From Arthrobacter sp. RIT-PI-e (lineage in GTDB: Bacteria > Actinomycetota > Actinomycetes > Actinomycetales > Micrococcaceae), in the NCBI RefSeq assembly GCF_001187915.1, contig NZ_LGIU01000038.1, positions 1 through 64,000 on the forward strand: DNA of 64,000 nucleotides, read 5' to 3'. This document shows positions 51,919 to 60,856 of this stretch, piece after piece (within the stretch, counting starts at the first letter, position 1; every line of letters starts with the position of its first letter). The notes under the pieces were generated by a model. It was not told the origin of the DNA. It saw only the letters and a program-made list of their open reading frames with translations, and did not search any database. The translations under genes and the position numbers were made by a program.

Positions 51919-52596
51919 TCAGAGCAGCCTGCGCTCGGTGGCCCACCGGGTGAGTTCGTGCCGTGAGGAGAGCTGCAGCTTGCGGAGTACCGCGGAGACG
52001 TGGGTCTCCACGGTCTTCACGGAGATGAACAGCTCCTTGGCGGTCTCCCGGTAGGTGTACCCGCGCGCGATCAACCGCATCACCTCCAGCTCCCTGGCCG
52101 AGAGTCGGTCCAGTTCGTCCTCCACCACCGCCGACGCCGTCCCGAAGGCGTCGAGCACGAAACCGGCCAGTCGTGGGGAGAACACCGCGTCCCCGGACGC
52201 GATCCGGTGCACGGCGTCGGTGATCTCGGCGCCGGAGATGGTCTTGGTCACGTAGCCGCGGGCACCGGCGCGGATCACCGCCACGACGTCCTCCGCCGAG
52301 TCCGAGACGCTGAGGGCCAGGAACCGTGAGGTTACACCGAGCCTCGCGCAGCGGTGGAGCACCTCGGCGCCGCCACCACCGCGGCCCCCGGGCAGGTGGA
52401 CGTCGAGGAGGACGACGTCGGGCTGGACGGCTCCGATCACGGCCTCCGCCTCCTCCACCGTGGCGGCCTCACCCAGCACGCGGACGGACGATCCCAGGGC
52501 GGTGCGGAGGCCGGAACGGAAGATGCCGTGGTCGTCGACGATCACCACGGTCAGCGAGCCGGGGACGTCCTCCTGCATCGGTGCCGCCGTCTCCAT
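51919..52596 (-). CDS. NarL/LuxR-family response regulator
   Basis: 225 residues. Receiver: VVIVDDHGIFRSGLRTALG, phospho-Asp in VVLLDVHLPGGRGGGGAEVL, LALSVSDSAEDV and Lys in GYVTKTISGAEI. C-terminal helix-turn-helix of the LuxR type: LSARELEVMRLIARGYTYRE, KELFISVKTVETHVSAVLRK. The kinase gene lies 146 nt upstream on the same strand; the pair resembles LiaRS/VraRS-type envelope systems. ATG at 52596. Confidence 0.93.
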   Translation of the reverse strand: METAAPMQEDVPGSLTVVIVDDHGIFRSGLRTALGSSVRVLGEAATVEEAEAVIGAVQPDVVLLDVHLPGGRGGGGAEVLHRCARLGVTSRFLALSVSDSAEDVVAVIRAGARGYVTKTISGAEITDAVHRIASGDAVFSPRLAGFVLDAFGTASAVVEDELDRLSARELEVMRLIARGYTYRETAKELFISVKTVETHVSAVLRKLQLSSRHELTRWATERRLL

Positions 52597-52742
52597 GCCC
52601 TGCCCCTCCCGTACCCCTGCCCGGTGTCCTCACCGGGCCTCCCTCGAACGGGACGGCACCGGCAGACCGCCGACACCCCGTAGGGCCGGGGAATCCCTAC
52701 GGCTGACTCCCCGGTGGAGGGATGGGACGGTCCTCCGTCAGC

Positions 52743-54056
52743 CTAGACGGTGGACCGCACGGATCGGGGCAGCCGCAACCGGACCTCGGTACCCCCGGTG
52801 CCGCTGCGCACCTCGGAGGAGCCCCCGTGCCGGCGCATCCTGCTGTGGATGGACTCCCGGACGCCGAGCCGATCCTCCGGGACGGCGTGCTGGTCGAACC
52901 CGGGGCCGCGATCACGGACGAACACCTCGACGGCGGACTCACCCACCTCCAGGTACACGGAGACCGCGGTCCGTGCATGCTTCGCGGCGTTCAGGATGGC
53001 TTCGCGTGCGGCCTGGGCGAGGGCGTCCTCGGCCGGTCCCGGCACGATGTCCCCGACCGTGACCACCTCCACGGGGTACCCGTGGCGGTCCTCGATCCCG
53101 CCCGCGATGATCCGCAGCCGCTCGGCGAGGCTGCCGGGGCCCTCCGCGGGATCGGCGAAGAGCCACTGGCGCAGCTCCCGCTCCTGCCCGCGTGCCAGGC
53201 GCACCACCTCGGTCTCCGACGCGGCGTGGTTCTGGATCAGCGCGAGGGTCTGCAGCACCGAGTCGTGGAGGTGGGCCGCGATCTCGGCCCGTTCCGTCTC
53301 CCGGACACGTGCGGCCCGTTCCGCCTCCAGGTCCCGCCAGAACTTCAGCGCCCAGGGTGCGAGGACCAGTCCCACCCCGGCCAGGCCGGCGAGGACCGCC
53401 CCCAGCGTGGCCATGGTCAGGGACCAGGACCCGCTGCTGGACAGTGCCACGAGGACCCCTACCACCACGAGGACGATCCCGGCGAACAGGCGCAGGGGGC
53501 CGCCCTCGCGGGCGGCACCGGTCCGGTTCATCACGCGTGCCCGGCGCACGGCGTCGAGCTGGGACCAGGCGAGCGCAGCCCCCACGACCACCACGGCCAC
53601 CGGGACCAGGAGGTTCCAGTCCACCCGCACCCCGAGCAGCTGGACCACCAGGACGGAGGCGAGGAGCAGGAGCCCGACTCCGAGGAGGATCTCCTTCCGC
53701 CCGGCGTCGAGCGTGCGCCGGTGCCACGCCTCCGCATCGAGTAGCCCCGCGGCCACGGAGGGCTGCGACGCCCGCGGCGGGGGTGCCCCGCCCCCGCCGG
53801 CCGCTGCCGGCCGGGGGTCCGTGCCCGCCATGAAGGCCGCCGGCCCGGTCCGGCGCGCGGGGTGGGAGGCGCCGTCGGCGGTGGTGGGGACGAAGATCCA
53901 GAGCCACCCGGAGAGGACGACGCCGGCTCCGGACAGGAGCGCCAGGCCCACCATGGCGAGCCGCACCCAGGAGAGCTTCACGCCGAGGTGGACGGCGAGC
54001 CCCGCGCAGACGCCGGCGATCATGCCGTCGGCCGTACGTTCGAGGGGCGGTCTCAT
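52743..54056 (-). CDS. PspC-domain sensor histidine kinase (HisKA_3 type)
   Basis: 437 residues. An N-terminal PspC domain (residues ~1–60: RTADGMIAGVCAGLAVHLGV, then a membrane helix) is fused to four further hydrophobic helices (~125–245) and a DesK/NarX-type kinase: phospho-His in AEIAAHLHDSVLQTLALIQN, N-box REAILNAAKHA and G1 VFVRDRGPGFD. The PspC part may itself sense membrane state. ATG at 54056. Upstream of the regulator gene and divergent from a second PspC gene at 54181; 124 bp are shared by both promoters. Confidence 0.93.
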   Translation of the reverse strand: MRPPLERTADGMIAGVCAGLAVHLGVKLSWVRLAMVGLALLSGAGVVLSGWLWIFVPTTADGASHPARRTGPAAFMAGTDPRPAAAGGGGAPPPRASQPSVAAGLLDAEAWHRRTLDAGRKEILLGVGLLLLASVLVVQLLGVRVDWNLLVPVAVVVVGAALAWSQLDAVRRARVMNRTGAAREGGPLRLFAGIVLVVVGVLVALSSSGSWSLTMATLGAVLAGLAGVGLVLAPWALKFWRDLEAERAARVRETERAEIAAHLHDSVLQTLALIQNHAASETEVVRLARGQERELRQWLFADPAEGPGSLAERLRIIAGGIEDRHGYPVEVVTVGDIVPGPAEDALAQAAREAILNAAKHARTAVSVYLEVGESAVEVFVRDRGPGFDQHAVPEDRLGVRESIHSRMRRHGGSSEVRSGTGGTEVRLRLPRSVRSTV

Positions 54057-54180
54057 ACGATCATCCAAGCACGCAGGGGCGCCGTCCGGGCCGTCGCAGG
54101 AACGGGACCAGGGTGCACTCAGGGTTTTTTCAGGGTGGTCCCGGATACCCCGGTGCTCCCCCTCCGGACAGGATGGATCC

Positions 54181-55692
54181 ATGACCTCCGTACCCCCGCC
54201 GGACGAGCCGTCCCGGCAGCAGCCCCCACCGCACGCACCGTCCTCGCCATCATCGCCGTCCCTCTCCTCGTTCTTCCGGTGGATCCGCGGACTCGGCGTC
54301 ACCCGGACGCCCGAGCGGTGGATCGGTGGTGTGTCCGGTGCCGTGGCGCACCGTACCGGACTCGATCTGGCACTGGTGCGCGGGCTGATCGTGGTCCTCA
54401 CGATCTTCGGTGGCATCGGGATCCTTTTGTACGGGGTGGCCTGGGCCCTCCTCCCGGAACCGGACGGGCGCATCCACGCCGAGCAGGCCGTCCGCGGGAC
54501 CTGGACCTCGGGGATGACCGGGGCCACCGCGTTCGTGGTGCTCGGTCTCCTGGGTCCCGGCATCCCCCTGGTCACGGAGGGGAACGGGGCGGCCTGGACG
54601 CTGTTCTGGGTGGGCGGTGCCGGACTGTTCGTCTACTGGATCGTCAACCGGTCCAGCGGGAGCGGCCCCGCGGGTGCACCCGGCGACGCTCGACCCGACT
54701 CACCGGGAGGAGGCCCTGCGGGAGGTGGCGGCAGCCGACCCGGCGGCGACGGCACCCCCGGCCGTCCGGGCGCCCCGGGCGCGGGCTCCTCCACCGGTCC
54801 CTCCACCGACCGGCCGAGCTCCGGCGGGACGCCGGGCTTCGGCACCGCCTCGGGGGCCGCCGACCGTGGGGGAGCACAGGGCCGGGCCGACGCACCCCTG
54901 CCCCACCCGCTCCCCTACCGGCCGTCACCGGAACTGGCCGCCTACCGGGACTACTCCCGCCCGGCGCAGGTACCGCTCCACACGGAACCGGGCAGGGCGC
55001 CGTCGCGCTCCGTCACAGCTCGTCGTACGCAGCCCTCGGGGGCCACGACGGCGCTGCTCCTTGGGGCGGCCGCCACCACGGCGGGCACCCTGCTGGTCCT
55101 CGACCGCGCCGGCATCCTGGTTCTCCCCCATGCCACCGTGGTGGCGCTCGCCGCGGCGACCGTGGTCCTGGGTCTCGGCGTGATCGGTCTCGGACTGCGC
55201 GGCCGGAGTTCCGGGCTCGTGGGATTCACGGCGGCGCTCACCCTGCTCTCCGCCGTGGCGTCCTCCTTCGCCGTGGTGGGCGGCACCTGGGTGGTAGCGC
55301 AGGAGGGCAGCAGTACGCCGTCGTCCCTGCGGACCGCCGCCGATGGCTACAGCGTGCTGGCATCGCAGAGCCCGCTGGACCTCCGGGGGCTGCCCCGCCC
55401 CGAACGCGATGTCGTGGTCCCGGTCGGATCGCTGGTCAGCGACGTCACCGTGCTGGTGCCCGACGACGTCCCGGTGGAGGTCCGGTTCCGCAGCGTGCTG
55501 GGACAGGCCGACGTCGTCGAGGACCGATCCTCGACGACGTCGGGCGGGAACGTCCTGGACCGGAGGACCGAGGTCCTGAACACCGACGCCACCGGCGCCA
55601 CCTTGATCGTGGACGCACGGAACGCCCTCGGACAGGTCACCGTCCTCACCGGGGCCGGCGCGGATGCCGCCCGCGACGGAGGCACCCCATGA
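54181..55692 (+). CDS. PspC/LiaF-like membrane protein
   Basis: 503 residues. Pro/Ser-rich start, PspC domain (~35–110: ERWIGGVSGAVAHRTGLDLA, LVRGLIVVLTIFGGIGILLY), two membrane helices, and a long Gly/Pro/Ser-rich loop (~160–280). Two or three more helices follow, then a C-terminal β-rich domain (RDVVVPVGSLVSDVTVLVPD, VEVRFRSVLGQADVVEDRSS) like the LiaF/DUF2154 fold. LiaF proteins inhibit their kinase, so it probably modulates the adjacent divergent kinase. Overlaps the next gene by 4 nt. Confidence 0.85.
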   Translation: MTSVPPPDEPSRQQPPPHAPSSPSSPSLSSFFRWIRGLGVTRTPERWIGGVSGAVAHRTGLDLALVRGLIVVLTIFGGIGILLYGVAWALLPEPDGRIHAEQAVRGTWTSGMTGATAFVVLGLLGPGIPLVTEGNGAAWTLFWVGGAGLFVYWIVNRSSGSGPAGAPGDARPDSPGGGPAGGGGSRPGGDGTPGRPGAPGAGSSTGPSTDRPSSGGTPGFGTASGAADRGGAQGRADAPLPHPLPYRPSPELAAYRDYSRPAQVPLHTEPGRAPSRSVTARRTQPSGATTALLLGAAATTAGTLLVLDRAGILVLPHATVVALAAATVVLGLGVIGLGLRGRSSGLVGFTAALTLLSAVASSFAVVGGTWVVAQEGSSTPSSLRTAADGYSVLASQSPLDLRGLPRPERDVVVPVGSLVSDVTVLVPDDVPVEVRFRSVLGQADVVEDRSSTTSGGNVLDRRTEVLNTDATGATLIVDARNALGQVTVLTGAGADAARDGGTP

Positions 55693-55934
55693 GCACCGTG
55701 ATCCCCCCACACCGACGCCGTGTCCGCGCCGGCACCGTAATCTGGGGTGTCACGCTCCTCGCCGTCGGTCTCCTGGTGCTGATCGGCGAGGTGAGCGCCA
55801 TCCCGCTCGACCCCGTGCTGGTGGCCCTCGGTCTGCTCCTCGGTGTGGGGGTGTCGCTGATCCTCGGCGGGCTCCTGTCCCTCAGGGCACGCCCGGCGGA
55901 GGACGAGGACCACTCGCCCACGCAACCCTCCTGA
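55689..55934 (+). CDS. Small two-helix membrane protein
   Basis: 81 residues with two membrane helices (VIWGVTLLAVGLLVLIGEVS and VLVALGLLLGVGVSLILGGL), a basic N-terminus and an acidic C-terminus. The ATG overlaps the stop of the PspC/LiaF-like gene (ATGA), so it belongs to the same operon. Function unknown. Confidence 0.8.
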   Translation: MSTVIPPHRRRVRAGTVIWGVTLLAVGLLVLIGEVSAIPLDPVLVALGLLLGVGVSLILGGLLSLRARPAEDEDHSPTQPS

Positions 55935-56045
55935 GCGGCTCCCACCCGTGCCGGCCGGCCAGGCCTGCCCCCTCCCTGTTCCCCCACCCTGTTCCGGCTC
56001 CCGCGCACTACCGTGGGAGCACCCGCTACGAAAGGCACCTCGACC

Positions 56046-56288
56046 ATGGAATCCTTCTACCGCGTTCTCCGTTCCTCCCCGATCACCAGGGCGCCCGGAG
56101 GGATCCTCGGCGGCATCGCCTCCGGGATCGCCCGGCACTTCGGCTGGCGGGCGAGCCTGGGGCGGATCGGGGTGCTGCTGAGCCTCCTGTTGCCCTTCCT
56201 TCGCCTGCCGATGTACGGGGTGCTCTGGCTCCTGCTCCCGAAGACGGACGGCACGATCGCCCTGGAGCAGCTCCTCGCGCGCAGCTGA
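56046..56288 (+). CDS. Short PspC-domain protein
   Basis: 80 residues, little more than one PspC domain: RAPGGILGGIASGIARHFGW, RIGVLLSLLLPFLRLPMYGV and LWLLLPKTDG. I prefer the ATG at 56046 (MESFYRVLRSSP); a GTG at 56013 is possible. Third PspC protein in 4 kb, following the same-strand envelope genes by 111 nt. Confidence 0.8.
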   Translation: MESFYRVLRSSPITRAPGGILGGIASGIARHFGWRASLGRIGVLLSLLLPFLRLPMYGVLWLLLPKTDGTIALEQLLARS

Positions 56289-56368
56289 TCCTCCCTCAGG
56301 ACACGGGTAGCGCGCCGGGACGGCATCGGGTGCCCCGCCCCGGCGCGCCACCTGGAAGGATGGGAGGC

Positions 56369-57175
56369 GTGCCGAAGACTACCGCAGCCCCCCGCGCCCT
56401 CCCTCCCCTGCTGATCGCCTTCTGTCTCTTCCTGTTCGTCTCGGGGTTCTTCGTGGTCGAGTTCCCCGACGTGGAGGGTGCCGAGTACGCGTCCTACGGC
56501 TTCAACCTGCTGATCGCCCTGCCTGCCTTCATCGCGCTGGTGCAGCAGCTCGGCGCGGTCCGCGGAGGTGTGGCCTTGGTCGCCGTCTCCGTGTTCGGCT
56601 ATCTCATCGAGGGCACGGGCACCGCCACCGGGTACCCCTACGGCCAGTTCCACTACGGGGACGCCATGGGACCGCGCATCCTCGACCACGTCCCCTACCT
56701 GCTCCCGCTCTCCTACGTACCCCTGGTGATCGGAGCCGTCGCCGTCGTGGCGGGCACCCGGCACGTCCTCGCGAGGATCGTGCTCGGCGGTCTGCTGCTC
56801 GTGGTGATCGACGGCGTGCTCGACCCCGGGGCGGTGTCGCTCGGCTTCTGGATCTGGCCCGACGGCGGACCCTACTACGGTGTGCCCCTCTCCAACTACG
56901 GGGGGTGGCTGATCTCCGGGCTCATCGCGTCCGCCCTGCTGGTGCTGATCGGCGGACGCCGCCTGGAGCGTCAGGTGCTGCGCCCCGGCCTCCTCGACAG
57001 CCTGCTGGTGTCGATGTTCCTGTGGATGAGCGTCTGCATCTTCTCCGGGCTCGTGTTCCCGGCCGTCCTCGCCGCGGCACTGATCGTCCTGGTCGCACGG
57101 CGTCGCGTCCAGCTCGTCAGGGCCGCCGCGAAAGCCGCAGGCGTCCCGGTTCCCGCGGCGAGCGTCGCGCGCTGA
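56369..57175 (+). CDS. cruF: CruF-type carotenoid hydratase (bisanhydrobacterioruberin hydratase family)
   Basis: 268 residues with about seven membrane helices, matching the 'carotenoid biosynthesis protein' (DUF422/CruF) family. Typical segments are FGYLIEGTGTATGYPYGQFH Y, YVPLVIGAVAVVAGTRHVLA, DGVLDPGAVSLGFWIWP and YYGVPLSNYGGWLISGL. CruF hydrates ψ-ends; in haloarchaea it turns bisanhydrobacterioruberin into bacterioruberin. The GTG at 56369 has GGAAGGA 8 nt upstream; an ATG at 56360 overlaps it. Convergent with the crtD-like and elongase genes, its likely pathway partners. Confidence 0.85.
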   Translation: MPKTTAAPRALPPLLIAFCLFLFVSGFFVVEFPDVEGAEYASYGFNLLIALPAFIALVQQLGAVRGGVALVAVSVFGYLIEGTGTATGYPYGQFHYGDAMGPRILDHVPYLLPLSYVPLVIGAVAVVAGTRHVLARIVLGGLLLVVIDGVLDPGAVSLGFWIWPDGGPYYGVPLSNYGGWLISGLIASALLVLIGGRRLERQVLRPGLLDSLLVSMFLWMSVCIFSGLVFPAVLAAALIVLVARRRVQLVRAAAKAAGVPVPAASVAR

Positions 57176-57198
57176 TCCAACCCGCGCTGATCCAACCC
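57169..57198 (+). repeat. 15-bp tandem duplication covering the cruF stop
   Basis: GCGCTGATCCAACCC occurs twice in a row (57169–57183, 57184–57198). Each copy carries an in-frame TGA, so cruF has a double stop 15 nt apart. Confidence 0.85.
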
Positions 57199-57294
57199 GG
57201 TCCGGTTACCGCTGGCCGGGTGCTCCCGCCCGGCACTTCCGGGCACGGCGGTTCCTCCCGGGGAGGATGCTCGACGGCGGACGGCGGTCTGCTC

Positions 57295-58746
57295 CTACTG
57301 CGCCGGACCGAGCCTGGCCAGCAGCTTCTGCATGGACATCATGGCGCCCCCGAGCACCGCCGGCAGGCCACCCCCAGGGTGCACGGACGCCCCCACGCGC
57401 CACAGCCAGGGTCGCAGCGGGTCCGAGAACCCCGGGACGTGCAGCGGGCCGCTCAGGAACACCGGGTGCACCGCCCCGTACAACGCGCCACCAGCCGAAC
57501 CGCGCTCGCCGAAGTGGCCGGGGTCCAGGATCCGGTGGTCCTCGAAGTACCCCTGCAGGGGTTCGGTGAGGCCGAGGACCTTCGTGGTGCGTTCCAGTTC
57601 ACGCACCACGAAGGGATCGTCGAGTGAGTACCGTTTGCCGTTGGCCGGCGCGGTGAGCAGCAGGGCGAGGGTGTCGGCGCTGTTCGGGTACACCCCGTCC
57701 GCCGGGTAGTAGTTGGCGAACGCCATGGTCTGGTACGGCTCCTCCCCCGCCTCCAGGGCACGGTAGAGCTCCGCCGGGTCGTCCGGCATGATCACGCCGT
57801 GCCGGGCCGTCCCAGCGGGGAGCGGACGATCGAGCACCGCGTAGATCCCGACGGCGGAGCAGGAGAGCTTGCGGGGGCTACGCGGCGCCCGCCCGGTCAG
57901 CAGGCCGCCCAGCCGGTGGGCGTCCAGGCCGCTGACCACCGCGTCCGCCGGGTAGGTGCCGACGGCGGTGGTGACCCGGCGCCGGCCGATCCGCTCCGCG
58001 GGTTCCCCGGTGTGGATCTCCACCCCGGCGTCGACCGCGAGTCGCTCGAGTGCCAGCACCAGTTCGTAGATGCCGCCCGCCGGGATCCAGACGCCGTCCT
58101 CCGCCATGACGGCCGGCATGCTGGCGTACAGGGCCGGTGTGCGGGTGGGGCTCACCCCGGCGTTGAGGGTGTGGATCGCGATGACCTCCCGGAGGCCCTC
58201 CGGCATCCAGTCGAGGCTGTCCAGGTAGCTGCGGGTGGTGAGCCGCGGTCCGTACAGGCCCCCCAGCTTGAGCAGTGCGGGGCGCACCGTGGGATCCAGT
58301 GGTGCCGTGGTGAGCAGGCGTGACACGTCGCCACCCAGGACGCCGTGCTCGGCGGCGAAGCGCGCCCACGCCGCGTGCCAGGGGTGGCCCTCGGGGACCG
58401 GCAGCGGGCACTCCTCGCCGCGGTAGTAGTACCTGCCCACCTCCGGCAGGCGCTGCAGGGGCAGTGCGGCGACCTCCGCGGCGGGCGCTGTGCCACCCGT
58501 TCCGCCCGCATGCGTCCCGTCCGGGACGACGTCGTCCAGGCGCCGCAGCAGCTCCTGCCACACCCCCGGGAAGGTGAACAGCGACGGCCCGGTGTCCACG
58601 CGCTGCCCCGCAAGATCGAGGCGACGGCTCTTGCCGCCCACGTACTCCGAGGCCTCGAGCAGGGTGACCCGGTGACCGGCCCGTCCCAGCAGCGCGGCGG
58701 CGGTGAGGCCGCCGATTCCGCCGCCGACCACGACGACGCGGCTCAT
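57295..58746 (-). CDS. crtD: CrtD-like carotenoid desaturase (CrtI family)
   Basis: 483 residues of the FAD-dependent phytoene-desaturase superfamily: VVVVGGGIGGLTAAALLGRA, LEASEYVGGKSRRLDLAGQR, VDTGPSLFTFPGVWQELLRR and a C-terminal GASVHPGGGLPAVLGGAMMS. It differs clearly from the crtI product at 41–42.7 kb. With the elongase upstream (ATGA overlap at 58743–58746) and cruF opposite, it fits the 3,4-desaturase CrtD of bacterioruberin synthesis. Another late oxidoreductase step is possible. Confidence 0.8.
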   Translation of the reverse strand: MSRVVVVGGGIGGLTAAALLGRAGHRVTLLEASEYVGGKSRRLDLAGQRVDTGPSLFTFPGVWQELLRRLDDVVPDGTHAGGTGGTAPAAEVAALPLQRLPEVGRYYYRGEECPLPVPEGHPWHAAWARFAAEHGVLGGDVSRLLTTAPLDPTVRPALLKLGGLYGPRLTTRSYLDSLDWMPEGLREVIAIHTLNAGVSPTRTPALYASMPAVMAEDGVWIPAGGIYELVLALERLAVDAGVEIHTGEPAERIGRRRVTTAVGTYPADAVVSGLDAHRLGGLLTGRAPRSPRKLSCSAVGIYAVLDRPLPAGTARHGVIMPDDPAELYRALEAGEEPYQTMAFANYYPADGVYPNSADTLALLLTAPANGKRYSLDDPFVVRELERTTKVLGLTEPLQGYFEDHRILDPGHFGERGSAGGALYGAVHPVFLSGPLHVPGFSDPLRPWLWRVGASVHPGGGLPAVLGGAMMSMQKLLARLGPAQ

Positions 58747-59609
58747 CGGTACAGTCCCAGCGTCAGGGCGACGACGAGCTGGACGCCGGCCACCGTCCCG
58801 GCCACGTACGGGAAGGCGATCGAGTACCGGTACAGCCGGTGCCCGGTCTCCGGCCGCGGATCGCGGGCCAGCCCCACCAGCAGCGCACCCGCGATCAGCG
58901 CGTTGACCACCGCCACCGGGATGTTGACGAGCGCGAAGCACACGGTGGACACGAGCCACCACGCACCGCTCCAGCCCACCACGCCCTTGGGTCCGAGCCG
59001 CACGGCCGTGGTGGTGATGCCCACGCCGCGGTCCTCCTCGATGTCCTGGACGGCATCGTAGGTGTGCTTGGCGGCGCTCCACGCCATGAGCCCGATCGCC
59101 GCGGACCACACGGGCCGGGAGCCGAGCGCGTACGGCACGAAGACCAGGGGCAGCGCGTAGGCCGCGTTGCTGATCGAGTCCAGGTAGGGCCGCGCCTTGA
59201 AGCGCAGCGGCGGGGCGCTGTAGTAGACGAACACGAGGGCGTAGACCGCCATCCAGGCGAGCGCCGCCGCCGGCAGGGTGAAGGCGAACCACAGCAGGAA
59301 GGGCACGTTGGTGGCGAGGACGGACACCCAGATGGTGCGCACCTCGGAGGCCCGGATCCTCGCACCCTCGATCGAACCCTTCCGGGGGTTCAGGGCGTCG
59401 GTGTCCTGGTCGAAGATGTCGTTCACGCCGTAGATCAGCAGGTTGAAGGGCAGGGTGAGCCAGACGAGCACCGCGAGCGCCTCCGCCTGCCACAGCGTGC
59501 CGGTGAGCCACATGCCCACCACACCCGTGCCGAGCGTGTTGATCCAGAGCACGGGCCGGGAGATGTGGACGATGCGCTGCGCCGCTGGCGCGAGAGAAGC
59601 CTGGGGCAC
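58743..59609 (-). CDS. UbiA-family prenyltransferase, probable lycopene elongase/hydratase
   Basis: 288 residues, eight or nine membrane helices. Prenyl-diphosphate motifs: NDIFDQDTD in LIYGVNDIFDQDTDALNPRK and DAVQDIEEDRG in AAKHTYDAVQDIEEDRGVGI. Matches CrtEb/LyeJ-type lycopene elongases, which add C5 units to both ends of lycopene to give C50 carotenoids. ATG at 59609; overlaps the crtD-like gene by 4 nt. A TAGGCT (59683–59678) is a possible -10. Membrane quinone prenyltransferase is excluded mainly by context. Confidence 0.85.
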   Translation of the reverse strand: MPQASLAPAAQRIVHISRPVLWINTLGTGVVGMWLTGTLWQAEALAVLVWLTLPFNLLIYGVNDIFDQDTDALNPRKGSIEGARIRASEVRTIWVSVLATNVPFLLWFAFTLPAAALAWMAVYALVFVYYSAPPLRFKARPYLDSISNAAYALPLVFVPYALGSRPVWSAAIGLMAWSAAKHTYDAVQDIEEDRGVGITTTAVRLGPKGVVGWSGAWWLVSTVCFALVNIPVAVVNALIAGALLVGLARDPRPETGHRLYRYSIAFPYVAGTVAGVQLVVALTLGLYR

Positions 59610-59755
59610 TGCGGGTGTCCTCCTCGGACCGGGTGGGGCGCGGACGGCGGGGTCCGCCCCCGCCTGCGCCGGTTCTCAGCCTACGTGGTTCCCTTCCGTG
59701 GCGAGGCGCCGGATCCCCGGGACGCCCGGCCCGGAGCAGCACCCGTGCATGTGTC

Positions 59756-59761
59756 TAGAAT
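59756..59761 (+). promoter_or_regulatory. Possible -10 of pfkA
   Basis: TAGAAT on the plus strand, ~68 nt before the pfkA ATG, without an evident -35. The 219-nt spacer 59610–59828 is shared with the divergent elongase gene. Confidence 0.4.
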
Positions 59762-59828
59762 CATAGGTGGGCCCGACGGCGCGCTCCCCGTAGGTCCACC
59801 ACCCCTCGTCGAAGGAACATCACGCCCC

Positions 59829-60854
59829 ATGAAGATCGGAATCCTCACCAGCGGCGGCGACTGCCCCGGACTCAACGCGGTGATCCGCGGTGCCGTGCTG
59901 AAGGGCATCAAGATCCACGAGCAGGAGTTCGTCGGCTTCCGTGACGGCTGGCGCGGTGTGGTGGAGGGGGACGTGATCGACCTCCCCCGCCACGCGGTCC
60001 GGGGCATCTCCAAGCAGGGCGGCACCATCCTCGGCACCTCCCGCACCAACCCCTTCGAGGGCAATGGTGGGGCCGAGGCCATCAAGGAGAATCTCGACCG
60101 GCTCGGGATCGACGCCGTGATCGCCATCGGCGGCGAGGGCACCCTGGCCGCCGCCAAGCGGCTCACGGACCTCGGCCTGAAGATCGTGGGTGTGCCGAAG
60201 ACCGTGGACAACGATCTCGACGCCACCGACTACACCTTCGGGTTCGACACCGCCGTGCAGATCGCCACCGAGGCCATCGACCGCCTCCGGACCACCGGCG
60301 AGTCCCACAGCCGCTGCATGATCGCCGAGGTCATGGGCCGGCACGTCGGGTGGATCGCCCTCCACGCCGGCATGGCCTCCGGTGCGCACGCCATCCTCAT
60401 CCCCGAGCAGCAGACCAGCATCGAGCAGATCGCCGACTGGGTGTCCACGGCGAACGCCCGGGGACGCGCGCCGCTGGTGGTCGTGGCCGAGGGCTTCGTG
60501 CCCTCGCACCTCGAGCAGGCGCACTCCGAGCGCGGCCTGGACACCTTCGGCCGCCCCCGCCTCGGTGGGATCGCCGACCAGCTGGCACCCGAGATCGAGG
60601 CCCGGACGGGCATCGAGACCCGCGCCACGATCCTCGGGCACATCCAGCGCGGCGGCGTGCCGTCGTCGTTCGACCGCGTGCTCGCCACGCGCCTCGGCAT
60701 GGCTGCGGTGGACTCGGTGCGGGACGGACTGTGGGGCACCATGGTGGCCCTCAACGGTACGGAGATCGCCCACGTCGGCTTCGAGGCGGCACTCGGCAAT
60801 CTGAAGACCGTACCGCAGCACCGGTACGACGAAGCCGCGATCCTCTTCGGCTGA
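59829..60854 (+). CDS. pfkA: 6-phosphofructokinase, probably ATP-dependent
   Basis: Phosphorylates fructose-6-phosphate in glycolysis. 341 residues: phosphate loop ILTSGGDCPGLNAVIRG, IAIGGEGTLAAAKRL, the catalytic loop PKTVDNDLDATDYTFGFDTA (Asp as base), EVMGRHVGWIALHAG, VVAEGF and LGHIQRGGVPSSFDR. Gly in GGEGT with Lys in PKTVDNDL is the mix seen in actinobacterial ATP-dependent enzymes; PPi-dependent ones have Asp in place of that Gly. ATG at 59829. Confidence 0.95.
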   Translation: MKIGILTSGGDCPGLNAVIRGAVLKGIKIHEQEFVGFRDGWRGVVEGDVIDLPRHAVRGISKQGGTILGTSRTNPFEGNGGAEAIKENLDRLGIDAVIAIGGEGTLAAAKRLTDLGLKIVGVPKTVDNDLDATDYTFGFDTAVQIATEAIDRLRTTGESHSRCMIAEVMGRHVGWIALHAGMASGAHAILIPEQQTSIEQIADWVSTANARGRAPLVVVAEGFVPSHLEQAHSERGLDTFGRPRLGGIADQLAPEIEARTGIETRATILGHIQRGGVPSSFDRVLATRLGMAAVDSVRDGLWGTMVALNGTEIAHVGFEAALGNLKTVPQHRYDEAAILFG

Positions 60855-60856
60855 GC

